DNA of 49,458 nt. Source: Caballeronia choica (GTDB lineage Bacteria; Pseudomonadota; Gammaproteobacteria; Burkholderiales; Burkholderiaceae). The translations under genes and the position numbers were made by a program. The stretch spans positions 1 through 49,458 of the forward strand of contig NZ_FCON02000056.1 of assembly GCF_001544535.1 (NCBI RefSeq), in the 5' to 3' direction. The notes under the pieces were generated by a model that was not told where the DNA came from, searched no databases, and was given only the letters and a program-made list of their open reading frames with translations. Of the stretch, positions 1-9,881 are shown one piece after another; position 1 is the first letter of the stretch, and every line of letters starts with the position of its first letter.

Positions 1-1035
1 TTTGTCGCGTATGACGACGCAACGAAGGCAGCAATCACGCTGGGCGGCACGAACGGCACGCAGATCCACAACGTGGCAGCGGGTACGGCAGCCAAGGACG
101 CGGTCAATCTGGGCCAGTTGCAGGGTCTGGGCGCGACGGTCGACTCGAGCGGCAACGTGACGAACTCGTTCGTGGCGTATGACGACACGACGAAGGGCAA
201 GGTCACGTTCGGCGGCAAGGGTTCGACGACGCCGGTGACGCTGGCTAATGTCGCAGCAGGCAAGGCCGGTACGGACGCGGTGAACGTCAACCAGTTGGAA
301 GCGCTTGGCGGCAAGCTCGACTCGCTCGGCAATGCAACGAACGCCTTCGTCGCATATGACAACGCAAGCAAGGCAGCAGTCACGCTGGGCGGCACGAACG
401 GCACGCAGATCCACAACGTGGCAGCGGGTACGGCGGCGAAGGATGCGGTCAATCTGGGCCAGTTGCAGGGTCTGGGCGCAACGGTCGATTCGAGCGGCAA
501 CGTGACGAACTCGTTCGTCGCGTATGACGACACGACGAAGGGCAAGGTCACGTTCGGCGGCAAGGGTTCGACGACGCCGGTGACGCTGGCTAACGTAGCA
601 GCAGGCAAGGCCGACACAGACGCGGTGAACGTCAAGCAGTTGAACGACATCGGTGTAAAGACCGATTCGAGCGGCAACGTGACGAACCCGTTTGTCGCGT
701 ATGACGACGCAACGAAGGCAGCAATCACGCTGGGCGGCACGAACGGCACGCAGATCCACAACGTGGCAGCGGGTACGGCAGCCAAGGACGCGGTCAATCT
801 GGGCCAGTTGCAGGGTCTGGGCGCAACGGTTGATTCGAGCGGCAACGTGACGAACTCGTTCGTCGCGTATGACGACACGACGAAGGGCAAGGTCACGTTC
901 GGTGGCAAGGGTTCGACGACGCCGGTGGTGCTGGCCAACGTAGCAGCAGGCAAGGCCGGTACGGACGCGGTGAACGTCAACCAGTTGAATGCTATCGGCG
1001 TAAAGACCGATTCGAGCGGCAACCCGACGAACGCC
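1..1035 (+). repeat. 345-bp in-frame tandem repeats in the adhesin stalk (three units plus a fourth partial)
   Basis: Units begin at 1, 346 and 691, and a diverging fourth begins at 1036. Each encodes 115 residues made of two related sub-units of 56 and 59 residues that both begin FVAYD. The first 120 or so bases of units 1 and 3 are identical, while single differences are shared in different pairings elsewhere (for example near 135 and 480), a mosaic pattern that suggests gene conversion. The array probably continues upstream of the window. Copy number from short reads would be unreliable here. Confidence 0.93.
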
Positions 1036-4000
1036 TTCGTCGCGTATGACAACCTGGGCACGAAGGACAAGGTCACGCTGGAAGGCACGTCGGGCACGAA
1101 GATCACGAACCTGACGGCGGGTGATGTCAGCTCGACGAGCAAGGACGCGATCAACGGTTCGCAGTTGTACAAGCTCGGATCGACGACCGCTGCAGCGCTG
1201 GGCGGTGGTGCCGCGCTGAATCCGGACGGCACGATCAAGGCTCCGACGTACAACGTCGCGGGTACGGACTACGCGGATGTGGGCAAGGCCCTCGATGCAG
1301 TGGCGAAGAACGGCGCCGGCACGGATTCAGTGAAGTACGACACGCCGTCGCACGACAAGATCACGCTGGGCGGCACGGCTGCCCCGGCACCGGTAAAGTT
1401 GACGAACGTCGCTGATGGCGTCGATGCAACCGACGCAGCAACGGTCGGCCAATTGAACACCCTGGCGACCGACTTCAAGTCGGTCAACACCAGCCTGAAG
1501 TACGTCCGTTTCGGCGCGAGCGTTGCAGCAACGGCTCAGGCTTCGGGCACCGACTCGGTCGCGATCGGCGGCAACGCCTTCGCGAACGCGGCTGGCGCGC
1601 TGGCAATCGGCCGTGACTCAGTGGCAAGCGGCAGGAACTCGGTCGCGATCGGTATCGGTTCGCAAGCCAGCCAGGCGAACGTCGTGTCGTTCGGTAGTGC
1701 GACGGTGCAGCGCAGGCTTACGCAAGTGGCCGACGGTCAGGATGACAACGATGCAGTCAACCTGGGTCAGGTGACGCAGTTGATCGCCGATTCGAAGGCG
1801 AAGAGCACGCGCTCGCTGACGATGATGAGTCAGAGCGTCACCCAGCTCGCCGCTTCGACGATCACGCCGGCGGACATGATCAAGGCAGGTCCGACGGACA
1901 AGCAAGGACAGATCGAAGCCCTCGGTACGGATTCGGTCGCCATCGGCCTGAACACGCACGCGAACGGTGACCAGTCGGTCGCGATCGGTACGAACACGAG
2001 CGCTGGCCGCGAAGGTTCGGTTGCAATCGGTAACTCGGCAGTTTCGAGCGGCGTGGGTTCGACGGCAATCGGCGTCAACGCGGAAGCAACGAACGGTGCA
2101 CGTGCGCTGGCTATCGGTAACTATGCTCAATCGGGTTCGACCGACAGCATCGTGATCGGTAACAACTCGAACATCGGCGACACCGCCAACGCGACGACGG
2201 ACAACGCCATCGCAGTCGGTTCGAAGAATCTGGTCAAGGGTGCGAACTCGGTCGTCTTGGGTAACAACGTCTCGGTGACGGGTACGAGCTCCTTCGTTCT
2301 CGGCAGCAACACGAAGGTCGCGGGTGTCAACAGCGTGATCCTCGGTGCTGGCAGCGATGGTTCGCAAAGCAACGTGGTCTCGGTTGGCGCGAAGGATAGC
2401 GAGCGCAAGATCGTGAACGTGGCAACGGGCACGGGCGATACTGACGCAGTGAACGTCAAGCAGTTGAACGACAAGGTTGCAGGTCTTGGCACGGGCGGCG
2501 GAACGAGCCTCGTGACCCAGTCTGCTGCTGACCAGGACGTTCTGGTTGCAGCAGCGACGGCCGGTACGCACGTGAACTTCGCAGGCACCGCAGGTCCGCG
2601 TGAGCTGACCGGTGTTGCAGCAGGCACGGGCGACAACTCGGCAGCAACGGTTGGTCAGTTGAAGCCGGCGGTCGCGGCACTTGGCGGCGGCGCAGCAGTT
2701 GGCGCGGACGGCAAGGTGACAGGCCCGACATACAACGTCCAGGGCGGTACGCAGAACAACGTCGGTGCCGCACTCGGTGCGCTGGATAGCGGTCTTAACG
2801 ACGTGAAGACCCAGATCGGCAAGGTCGGTACCAGCCTCGTTACGCAGGACACCCCGACGAGTGCCATCACGGTCGGCGCTTTGACGGGCGGCACGGAACT
2901 CAACATCGCCAACAAGGATGGTGTTGCTCGCAAGATCACCAACGTCGCAGCCGGTGATGTGAGCTCCGACAGCCTGAACGCGATCAACGGTTCGCAGTTG
3001 TTCTCCGCTGGTCAAGGCCTGGCAACGGCGATCGGTGGCGGCGCAGCGCTGAACAAGGATGGCTCGATCACGCAGCCGACGTTCGTCGTTGGCGGTACGT
3101 CGGTGCATAACGTCGGTGACGCACTGTCGAACATCGACGGCCGTGTGACGTCGAACACGACCGACATCGCTGGCATCAAGCAAACGCTGACCACCATCGG
3201 TTCGTCGGCAAACTCGGTGTCGTACGACTCGACGGCGCACGACAAGGTCACCTTGGGCGGCACGGCTGCCACGACGAGCACGTCGCTGACGAACCTGACG
3301 GACGCAAATCTGTCGGCTACCAGCACGGACGCAGTGACGGGCAAGCAGTTGTTCGCCACGAACGCCAAGGTCGACGAGTTGGGCACGGCGATCAAGAACG
3401 TCAGCACGACGGGTAGCTCGGTAGTCGCTGTGGGTCCGATCGGTTCCGGCAGCACGGGTCCGGCGCCGACGGCAACGGGTTCGGGTTCGCTCGCAGTCGG
3501 CAACGGCGCCAACGCAGGTGGCGATGGCTCGCTGGCCCTCGGTAACGGTGCTGGTGCTGCCGGCAACGGTGGCGTTGCAGTGGGCGCCGGCTCCTCGTCG
3601 GGCGGCAAGGACTCGCTGGCTCTCGGCCACAACGCTAAAGCTCCGGCAGACAATGCCGTCGCGCTGGGTGCCAACTCCGTCGCCGATCAGCCGAACACGG
3701 TCTCGATCGGTTCGGAAGGCAACGAGCGTCGTTTGACCAACGTCGCGCCGGGCATCAACGGCACGGACGCGGTCAACATGAACCAGTTGGGCGCAGTGCA
3801 GTCGGGCTTGAACGACGTCGCTCGCAAGTCGTACGGCGGTATCGCGGCAGCTACGGCGCTGACGATGATCCCGGACGTCGACGCGAACAAGACGCTGTCG
3901 ATCGGCGTCGGCGGCGGCACGTACCGCGGTTATGCGGCAACGGCCATCGGCGGCACGGCTCGCATCACGCAGAACATCAAGGTTCGCGTGGGCGCGGGTT

Positions 4001-4050
4001 GGAGCTCGAGCGGCACGACGGTTGGCGCTGGCGCTTCGTATCAGTGGTAA
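1..4050 (+). CDS. Trimeric autotransporter adhesin (YadA/Hia type), 5'-truncated by window edge
   Basis: The reading frame is open from the first base, so the true start and signal peptide lie outside the window; 1349 residues are visible. The protein should be a surface-exposed homotrimer whose C-terminus forms a 12-strand barrel in the outer membrane. In order: stalk repeats with FVAYD...DAVN(L/V)xQL motifs up to about 1.1 kb; three blocks of YadA-head beta-roll repeats of the SVAIG / SLALG type (about 1545-1690, 1920-2380 and 3480-3720); HANS-like motifs DAVNVKQL between them; and the YadA anchor from about 3824, ending in the aromatic residue Trp (SYQW), as outer-membrane barrels do. Codon use favours gca and ggt more than the housekeeping genes do. 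Its ligand cannot be read from sequence. Family assignment is firm; the gene length is unknown. Confidence 0.95.
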   Translation, partial: FVAYDDATKAAITLGGTNGTQIHNVAAGTAAKDAVNLGQLQGLGATVDSSGNVTNSFVAYDDTTKGKVTFGGKGSTTPVTLANVAAGKAGTDAVNVNQLEALGGKLDSLGNATNAFVAYDNASKAAVTLGGTNGTQIHNVAAGTAAKDAVNLGQLQGLGATVDSSGNVTNSFVAYDDTTKGKVTFGGKGSTTPVTLANVAAGKADTDAVNVKQLNDIGVKTDSSGNVTNPFVAYDDATKAAITLGGTNGTQIHNVAAGTAAKDAVNLGQLQGLGATVDSSGNVTNSFVAYDDTTKGKVTFGGKGSTTPVVLANVAAGKAGTDAVNVNQLNAIGVKTDSSGNPTNAFVAYDNLGTKDKVTLEGTSGTKITNLTAGDVSSTSKDAINGSQLYKLGSTTAAALGGGAALNPDGTIKAPTYNVAGTDYADVGKALDAVAKNGAGTDSVKYDTPSHDKITLGGTAAPAPVKLTNVADGVDATDAATVGQLNTLATDFKSVNTSLKYVRFGASVAATAQASGTDSVAIGGNAFANAAGALAIGRDSVASGRNSVAIGIGSQASQANVVSFGSATVQRRLTQVADGQDDNDAVNLGQVTQLIADSKAKSTRSLTMMSQSVTQLAASTITPADMIKAGPTDKQGQIEALGTDSVAIGLNTHANGDQSVAIGTNTSAGREGSVAIGNSAVSSGVGSTAIGVNAEATNGARALAIGNYAQSGSTDSIVIGNNSNIGDTANATTDNAIAVGSKNLVKGANSVVLGNNVSVTGTSSFVLGSNTKVAGVNSVILGAGSDGSQSNVVSVGAKDSERKIVNVATGTGDTDAVNVKQLNDKVAGLGTGGGTSLVTQSAADQDVLVAAATAGTHVNFAGTAGPRELTGVAAGTGDNSAATVGQLKPAVAALGGGAAVGADGKVTGPTYNVQGGTQNNVGAALGALDSGLNDVKTQIGKVGTSLVTQDTPTSAITVGALTGGTELNIANKDGVARKITNVAAGDVSSDSLNAINGSQLFSAGQGLATAIGGGAALNKDGSITQPTFVVGGTSVHNVGDALSNIDGRVTSNTTDIAGIKQTLTTIGSSANSVSYDSTAHDKVTLGGTAATTSTSLTNLTDANLSATSTDAVTGKQLFATNAKVDELGTAIKNVSTTGSSVVAVGPIGSGSTGPAPTATGSGSLAVGNGANAGGDGSLALGNGAGAAGNGGVAVGAGSSSGGKDSLALGHNAKAPADNAVALGANSVADQPNTVSIGSEGNERRLTNVAPGINGTDAVNMNQLGAVQSGLNDVARKSYGGIAAATALTMIPDVDANKTLSIGVGGGTYRGYAATAIGGTARITQNIKVRVGAGWSSSGTTVGAGASYQW

Positions 4051-4184
4051 GCCGGTAGTCTGCTAGCCGGACGTCGGGGCGGCGCATTTCGATGCGTTGT
4101 CCCCGGCGGCCGGTCCGGCCCAACAGTCGATTCGCGAGAGTCGGCCGCGACGGACGGATCGGCAACCTCTGCATCGCATCAAAC

Positions 4185-4221
4185 AAAAAGCGGGCTCTTC
4201 TTCGGAAGAGCCCGCTTTTTT
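4185..4221. terminator. Bidirectional rho-independent terminator between the adhesin gene and hexR
   Basis: A perfect 11-bp stem (GCGGGCTCTTC, loop TTCG, GAAGAGCCCGC) is flanked by AAAAA on the left and TTTTTT on the right, so it can end transcripts from both convergent genes. Confidence 0.93.
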
Positions 4222-4316
4222 ATTGATGCACGCCGAATCGCGATGCACGCCGGGCGCGCCGCCGGCTCATGCGAAGCGCGATCCGCAACGTTCCAGGCGC
4301 TGACGGTCGGTCAACC

Positions 4317-5156
4317 TCAAGCGCCAACCCGCCGCTTTTCAAGCACATCTTTCGCCTGCGCCAGCTTCTCCGCCAACTGCGGCCCGCGCGCCAGCGCAAC
4401 ACCCACCGCCAGAATATCGCCGATTGCCAGATGCGAGACTCGCGAGGTCATCGGCGAAAAGATGTCGGTATCTTCGTCGACGTTCGCGAACAGCCCCACG
4501 CTTGCCATGCGCGCGAGCGGCGAATTGCCGTGCGTGATCGCGATCACCCGCGCGCCGCCGTCGAGCGCCGACTTGCACGCGTCGAGAATGTCCTTCGTGC
4601 GCCCGGTGTTCGAGATCGCGACGACGACATCGCCCGCGCCGAGCAGCGCCGCCGACGTCGTATACGTATGGGGATCGGAATAGGCCACCGACGGCACGCC
4701 GAGCCGGAAAAACTTGTGCTGCACATCGAGCGCGGCGATGCCCGAGCCGCCCGCGCCGTAGAACTCGATGCGCCGTGCGTCGGCGAGGAGCGCGATCGCC
4801 GCCGCGACGCTGTCCGTCGACAGGCTGTTGCGCACCTGGATCAGCGCGCCGATCGTCCGGTCAAGCACCTTCGCCGCGACGCCCGCGGCCGGTTCGTCCG
4901 TGCGCACGTCGCGATAGACCGTGGGCATGTCTCCTGCGACGCTTTGCGCGAGGCGGATCTTGAATTCGCGAAAGCCCGAGAAGCCGAGCGCGCGGCAAAA
5001 ACGCGCGATCGTCGGCTGACTGACGCCGACGCGCGCCGCGAAGTCGGTCATCGCGAGATCGAGCACTTCGCGCGGCGCTTCGAGGACGTAATCGGCGAGC
5101 TTGCGCTCGGACGGACGCAATTGTTCGCGCATCGCTTCGACTTGGGACAGCAACAT
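4317..5156 (-). CDS. hexR: HexR, RpiR-family repressor of central carbon metabolism
   Basis: Cytoplasmic DNA-binding regulator of 279 residues, the usual length. Residues 1-75 form the RpiR helix-turn-helix domain (VGVSQPTIARFCRALGFSGFREFK), and residues 128-260 a SIS sugar-phosphate-binding domain (FYGAGGSGIAALD, SNTGRTKD). In characterised relatives the SIS domain binds KDPG, the Entner-Doudoroff intermediate, and releases DNA. The gene is divergent from edd-eda, the expected target, and two HexR-like operators lie in the shared promoter region, one near its own -10, which suggests autoregulation as well as control of edd. The ATG at 5156 has only a weak Shine-Dalgarno. HexR is preferred over other RpiR proteins because of context and operators. 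Confidence 0.88.
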   Translation of the reverse strand: MLLSQVEAMREQLRPSERKLADYVLEAPREVLDLAMTDFAARVGVSQPTIARFCRALGFSGFREFKIRLAQSVAGDMPTVYRDVRTDEPAAGVAAKVLDRTIGALIQVRNSLSTDSVAAAIALLADARRIEFYGAGGSGIAALDVQHKFFRLGVPSVAYSDPHTYTTSAALLGAGDVVVAISNTGRTKDILDACKSALDGGARVIAITHGNSPLARMASVGLFANVDEDTDIFSPMTSRVSHLAIGDILAVGVALARGPQLAEKLAQAKDVLEKRRVGA

Positions 5157-5190
5157 CGGGAATCTCGCCTATGCTGGAAATTGCGTTGGA

Positions 5191-5225
5191 CTATAGCCGA
5201 TGATCGATCATGTACAAATACTACA
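5191..5225 (-). promoter_or_regulatory. Predicted hexR promoter with HexR-like operator
   Basis: On the minus strand a -10 TATAGT lies at 5196-5191. A 15-mer at 5211-5225, TGTACAAATACTACA, matches 13 of 15 positions of the known HexR consensus (TGTARTWWWACTACA) and overlaps the -35 region. The -35 itself is poor. This site is a match to a published motif recalled from the family, not tested. Confidence 0.55.
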
Positions 5226-5323
5226 TAAAAGCATCGCCAGGAGATCAGGGATTTCCCTGATCGGCATACCAGTAAAGCTAATGGCGTCTAAGTGGACGCT
5301 TAACGGCGAGGCGTAAAAGCTCG

Positions 5324-5352
5324 TTGCAATCGTGTAGTTTTTCTACTAACAT
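5324..5352 (+). promoter_or_regulatory. Predicted edd promoter with HexR-like operator in the spacer
   Basis: TTGCAA at 5324-5329 and TAACAT at 5347-5352 are separated by 17 bp. The near-palindrome TGTAGTTTTTCTACT (5333-5347) fills the spacer and matches 13 of 15 positions of the HexR consensus. A repressor bound there would cover both promoter elements. The predicted leader to the edd ATG is about 100 nt. The remaining intergenic sequence on either side shows nothing else I can name. Confidence 0.6.
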
Positions 5353-5460
5353 CGTGGCACTCGGCACAGAGACACATCGAACAGCAGTTGCCGATCCCCG
5401 CGACATTCAACCCAAGCACCTCGACGGCGTATTCACGCGGAGCGAGGCGAAGGAGTTTCG

Positions 5461-7356
<1,896 letters not shown>

Positions 7357-7451
7357 GCCACTGAGCCGCTCAGCCATGCCGGCGCAGGACCTGAGAGACA
7401 AACTCGCGGACAAAAAAACCAAAGCGCCGCACCTGACAGGAGTCGCATCAC

Positions 7452-8084
7452 ATGAAAACGGTAAGCGAAATCGTACGTCTGGGCCCGGTGATTCCGGTGC
7501 TCGCATTCGATTCGGTCGAACAGGGTGAAAACGTGTCGCGCGCGTTGCATGCGGGCGGCGTCAAGGTGCTGGAGATCACGCTGCGCACGGCGGCGGGGAT
7601 CGGCGCAATCGAACGGGCGAGCCAGCTCTCGGACGACATCGTCGTCGGCGTCGGCACGATCACGAAACCCGAGCATTGCGCGCAGGCGAAGAAGGCGGGC
7701 GCGCAGTTCGGCGTGTCGCCGGGACTCACGAGGGACATGCACAAGGCGGCGCAAGACGCCGGCTTGCCGCTGCTGCCCGGTGTGATGACGCCGAGCGACA
7801 TCATTCAGGCGCTCGAACTCGGCTACGAGATCGTCAAGTTCTTCCCGGCCCAGCAGGCCGGCGGCATTCCGATGCTGCAGGCGTTCCACGGCCCGTTCCC
7901 GACGCTCAAGTTCTGTCCGACTGGCGGCATCACCGCTGAAACCGCGACGAGTTTCCTCGCGCAGCCGAACGTGGTCTGCGTAGGCGGATCGTGGCTGACG
8001 CCCAAGTCGGCGCTCGCGGCGCAGAACTGGGAGGAAGTCACGCGCCTCGCGCGCGCGGCGAGCGCGCTGGCCGCGCCGGCCTGA
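7452..8084 (+). CDS. eda: KDPG / KHG aldolase
   Basis: Cleaves 2-keto-3-deoxy-6-phosphogluconate to pyruvate and glyceraldehyde 3-phosphate, completing the Entner-Doudoroff pathway. At 210 residues it is family length. Glu41 in LEITLRT and the Schiff-base Lys129 in EIVKFFPA correspond to the catalytic Glu45 and Lys133 of E. coli Eda; GVGTI and the late phosphate-binding PTGGIT motif are also present. AGGAG lies nine bases before the ATG. Same strand as edd and immediately before the gluconate permease. Confidence 0.97.
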   Translation: MKTVSEIVRLGPVIPVLAFDSVEQGENVSRALHAGGVKVLEITLRTAAGIGAIERASQLSDDIVVGVGTITKPEHCAQAKKAGAQFGVSPGLTRDMHKAAQDAGLPLLPGVMTPSDIIQALELGYEIVKFFPAQQAGGIPMLQAFHGPFPTLKFCPTGGITAETATSFLAQPNVVCVGGSWLTPKSALAAQNWEEVTRLARAASALAAPA

Positions 8085-8121
8085 TCGGCTGACCCGGGCG
8101 CGCCAGCGTTCCACACCCGCG

Positions 8122-8158
8122 AAAGCCTCTGCGACCACGCGTCCCGGAGGTTTTTTTT
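8122..8158 (+). terminator. Probable rho-independent terminator after eda
   Basis: AAGCCTC pairs with GAGGTTT (one G-T pair) across a loop of roughly 15 bases, and eight T residues follow. The stem is short and the loop large, so it may be leaky. It separates edd-eda from the gntP unit. Confidence 0.55.
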
Positions 8159-8173
8159 GTATTGATGAGAGCT

Positions 8174-8217
8174 TGCCGATTGATAGCGGATCACTGCGGA
8201 CACGCGGCAAATCGGCA
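8174..8217 (+). other. Inverted repeat upstream of the gluconate permease
   Basis: TGCCGATT and AATCGGCA form perfect 8-bp arms 28 bases apart, between the eda terminator and the permease start. It could be an operator or leader structure. It does not resemble the E. coli GntR operator, and no GntR-type gene is nearby. Confidence 0.3.
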
Positions 8218-8345
8218 CGTAACAAGTAAAATCCGGATTCCTCGGCGCCACGTGTACGCTTGCCGGACGCCGCGACAAGAAGCAAGCAGGCGGCGGCAAA
8301 CGCACCCGTAGCGAGAACGTCAACAAAACCAAAAGGAGGCGCTTC

Positions 8346-9707
8346 ATGGAAGCTGTCCACGGCAGCATGCTGCTCGTCTACGCGGTCATTGCGATCGCAT
8401 TGCTGATCCTGCTGATCACTCGCTACAGGGTCTATCCATTCCTCGTACTTCTGATCGTATCGCTGCTGCTGGGCCTGGCCGTCGGCATGCCGATGGACAA
8501 GATCGTCAAGGCGTTCGAGACCGGCAATGGCAACACGCTCGGCCACATCGCGGTGGTGGTGGGCCTCGGCACGATGCTCGGCAAGATGATGGCCGAATCG
8601 GGCGGCGCGGAGCGGATCGCGAATACGCTGATCCACTTGTTCGGCGAGAAGAACATTCACTGGGCGATGATGGTTGTTGCGATCATCGTCGGCTTGCCGG
8701 TGTTCTTCGAAGTCGGTTTCGTGCTGCTGATTCCGATCGCCTTCAACGTCGCGAAGCGGACCGGCAAGTCGCTGCTGCTGATCGGCCTGCCGATGGTCGC
8801 GGGGCTGTCGGTCGTGCACGGCCTGATTCCGCCGCACCCGGCCGCGCTCCTTGCCGTGCAGGCTTATCACGCCGACATCGGCAAGACGATTGCGTATGGT
8901 CTGATCGTCGGCATCCCGACAGCGATCGTCGCGGGGCCGCTCTTCGCGTTGATGATCCACAAGTACATCAAGCTGCCGGAAAACAACCCGCTCGCCGAAC
9001 AATTCGTCGAAACGCATACCGAAGGACAGAAACGCGACCTGCCGGGCTTCGGCATCACGCTCTTCACGATCCTGCTGCCCGTGATCCTGATGCTGGTCGG
9101 AAGCTGGGCCGATCTCGTCTTCACGCCGAAGACGCTGCCGAACGACCTGCTGCACTTCATCGGTTCATCGGATATCGCGCTCCTGATCGCCGTGCTGGTC
9201 AGCTTCTACACGTTCGGTGCGGCGCGCGGCTTCAATCGCGCGCAGATCCAGAAGTTCTGCGGCGACTGTCTCGCGCCGATCGCGGGGATTACGCTGATCG
9301 TCGGTGCGGGCGGCGGCTTCGGCAACATCCTGCGGGAAAGCGGGATTTCGCAGCAGATCGTCGCCTCGGCGTCGCAGGCGAACTTGTCGCCGTTGCTGCT
9401 CGGCTGGTTCGTCGCCGCGCTGATTCGTCTGGCGACGGGTTCCGCGACAGTCGCGATGACGACCGCCTGCGGCATCGTCGCACCGATCGCGGCCGCGGCG
9501 GGCGGGACCGTCAAGCCGGAGTTGCTGGTGCTCGCGACGGGCGCAGGCTCGCTGATTTTCTCGCACGTGAACGATGGCGGTTTCTGGCTGATCAAGGAGT
9601 ATTTCGGCATGACGGTCGGCCAGACGTTCAAGACGTGGTCGCTGTGCGAGACGATTATTTCGCTGCTGGGTTTGGGACTGACCTTCGGTCTGGCGGCGGT
9701 TGTGTAG
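8346..9707 (+). CDS. gntP: Gluconate:H+ symporter, GntP family
   Basis: Inner-membrane permease of 453 residues with about 12-14 hydrophobic segments. It shows GntP family features such as LPVFFEVGFVLLIPI, HGLIPPHPAALLA, TGSATVAMTTACGI and HVNDGGFWLIKEYFG near the C-terminus. The adjoining gluconokinase and Entner-Doudoroff genes make gluconate the likely substrate. AAAGGAGG precedes the ATG by eight bases, an unusually strong ribosome site for this window. Symbol gntP versus gntT cannot be decided from sequence. Confidence 0.93.
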   Translation: MEAVHGSMLLVYAVIAIALLILLITRYRVYPFLVLLIVSLLLGLAVGMPMDKIVKAFETGNGNTLGHIAVVVGLGTMLGKMMAESGGAERIANTLIHLFGEKNIHWAMMVVAIIVGLPVFFEVGFVLLIPIAFNVAKRTGKSLLLIGLPMVAGLSVVHGLIPPHPAALLAVQAYHADIGKTIAYGLIVGIPTAIVAGPLFALMIHKYIKLPENNPLAEQFVETHTEGQKRDLPGFGITLFTILLPVILMLVGSWADLVFTPKTLPNDLLHFIGSSDIALLIAVLVSFYTFGAARGFNRAQIQKFCGDCLAPIAGITLIVGAGGGFGNILRESGISQQIVASASQANLSPLLLGWFVAALIRLATGSATVAMTTACGIVAPIAAAAGGTVKPELLVLATGAGSLIFSHVNDGGFWLIKEYFGMTVGQTFKTWSLCETIISLLGLGLTFGLAAVV

Positions 9708-9715
9708 GCATGACA

Positions 9716-9870
9716 GCGCCAACTCTGGTCGACAGCTTTGCATGGGACCAGAGTAAGCGCATGGGACCCGAGTAAGGCGCTAAAGCGCCAACTCGGGTCG
9801 ACAGCGCCAACTCTGGTCGACAGCTTTGCATGGGACCAGAGTAAGCGCTAAAGCGCCAACTCTGGTCGAC
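9716..9870 (+). repeat. Mosaic of whole and half copies of a 49-51-bp hairpin repeat between gntP and gntK
   Basis: Order on the plus strand: a 3' half (9716-9733), a 5' half (9734-9760), a whole variant copy (9761-9802), a 3' half (9804-9821) and a whole copy (9822-9870). A whole copy has an outer 9-bp stem GACCAGAGT/ACTCTGGTC and an inner stem around GCGC-TAAA-GCGC. The variant copy has GACCCGAGT/ACTCGGGTC, a paired change that keeps the stem. The last copy ends GTCGAC directly against the AGGAG of gntK. The same family recurs at 38685-39085 on the other strand. Confidence 0.9.
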
Positions 9871-9881
9871 AGGAGACTTCA

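Noticed and set aside
1618-3630. A 670-residue open frame opposite the adhesin gene
   Set aside because: It is the antisense shadow of a repetitive high-GC gene; the translation is arginine-rich with no domain, and the plus-strand protein is certain.
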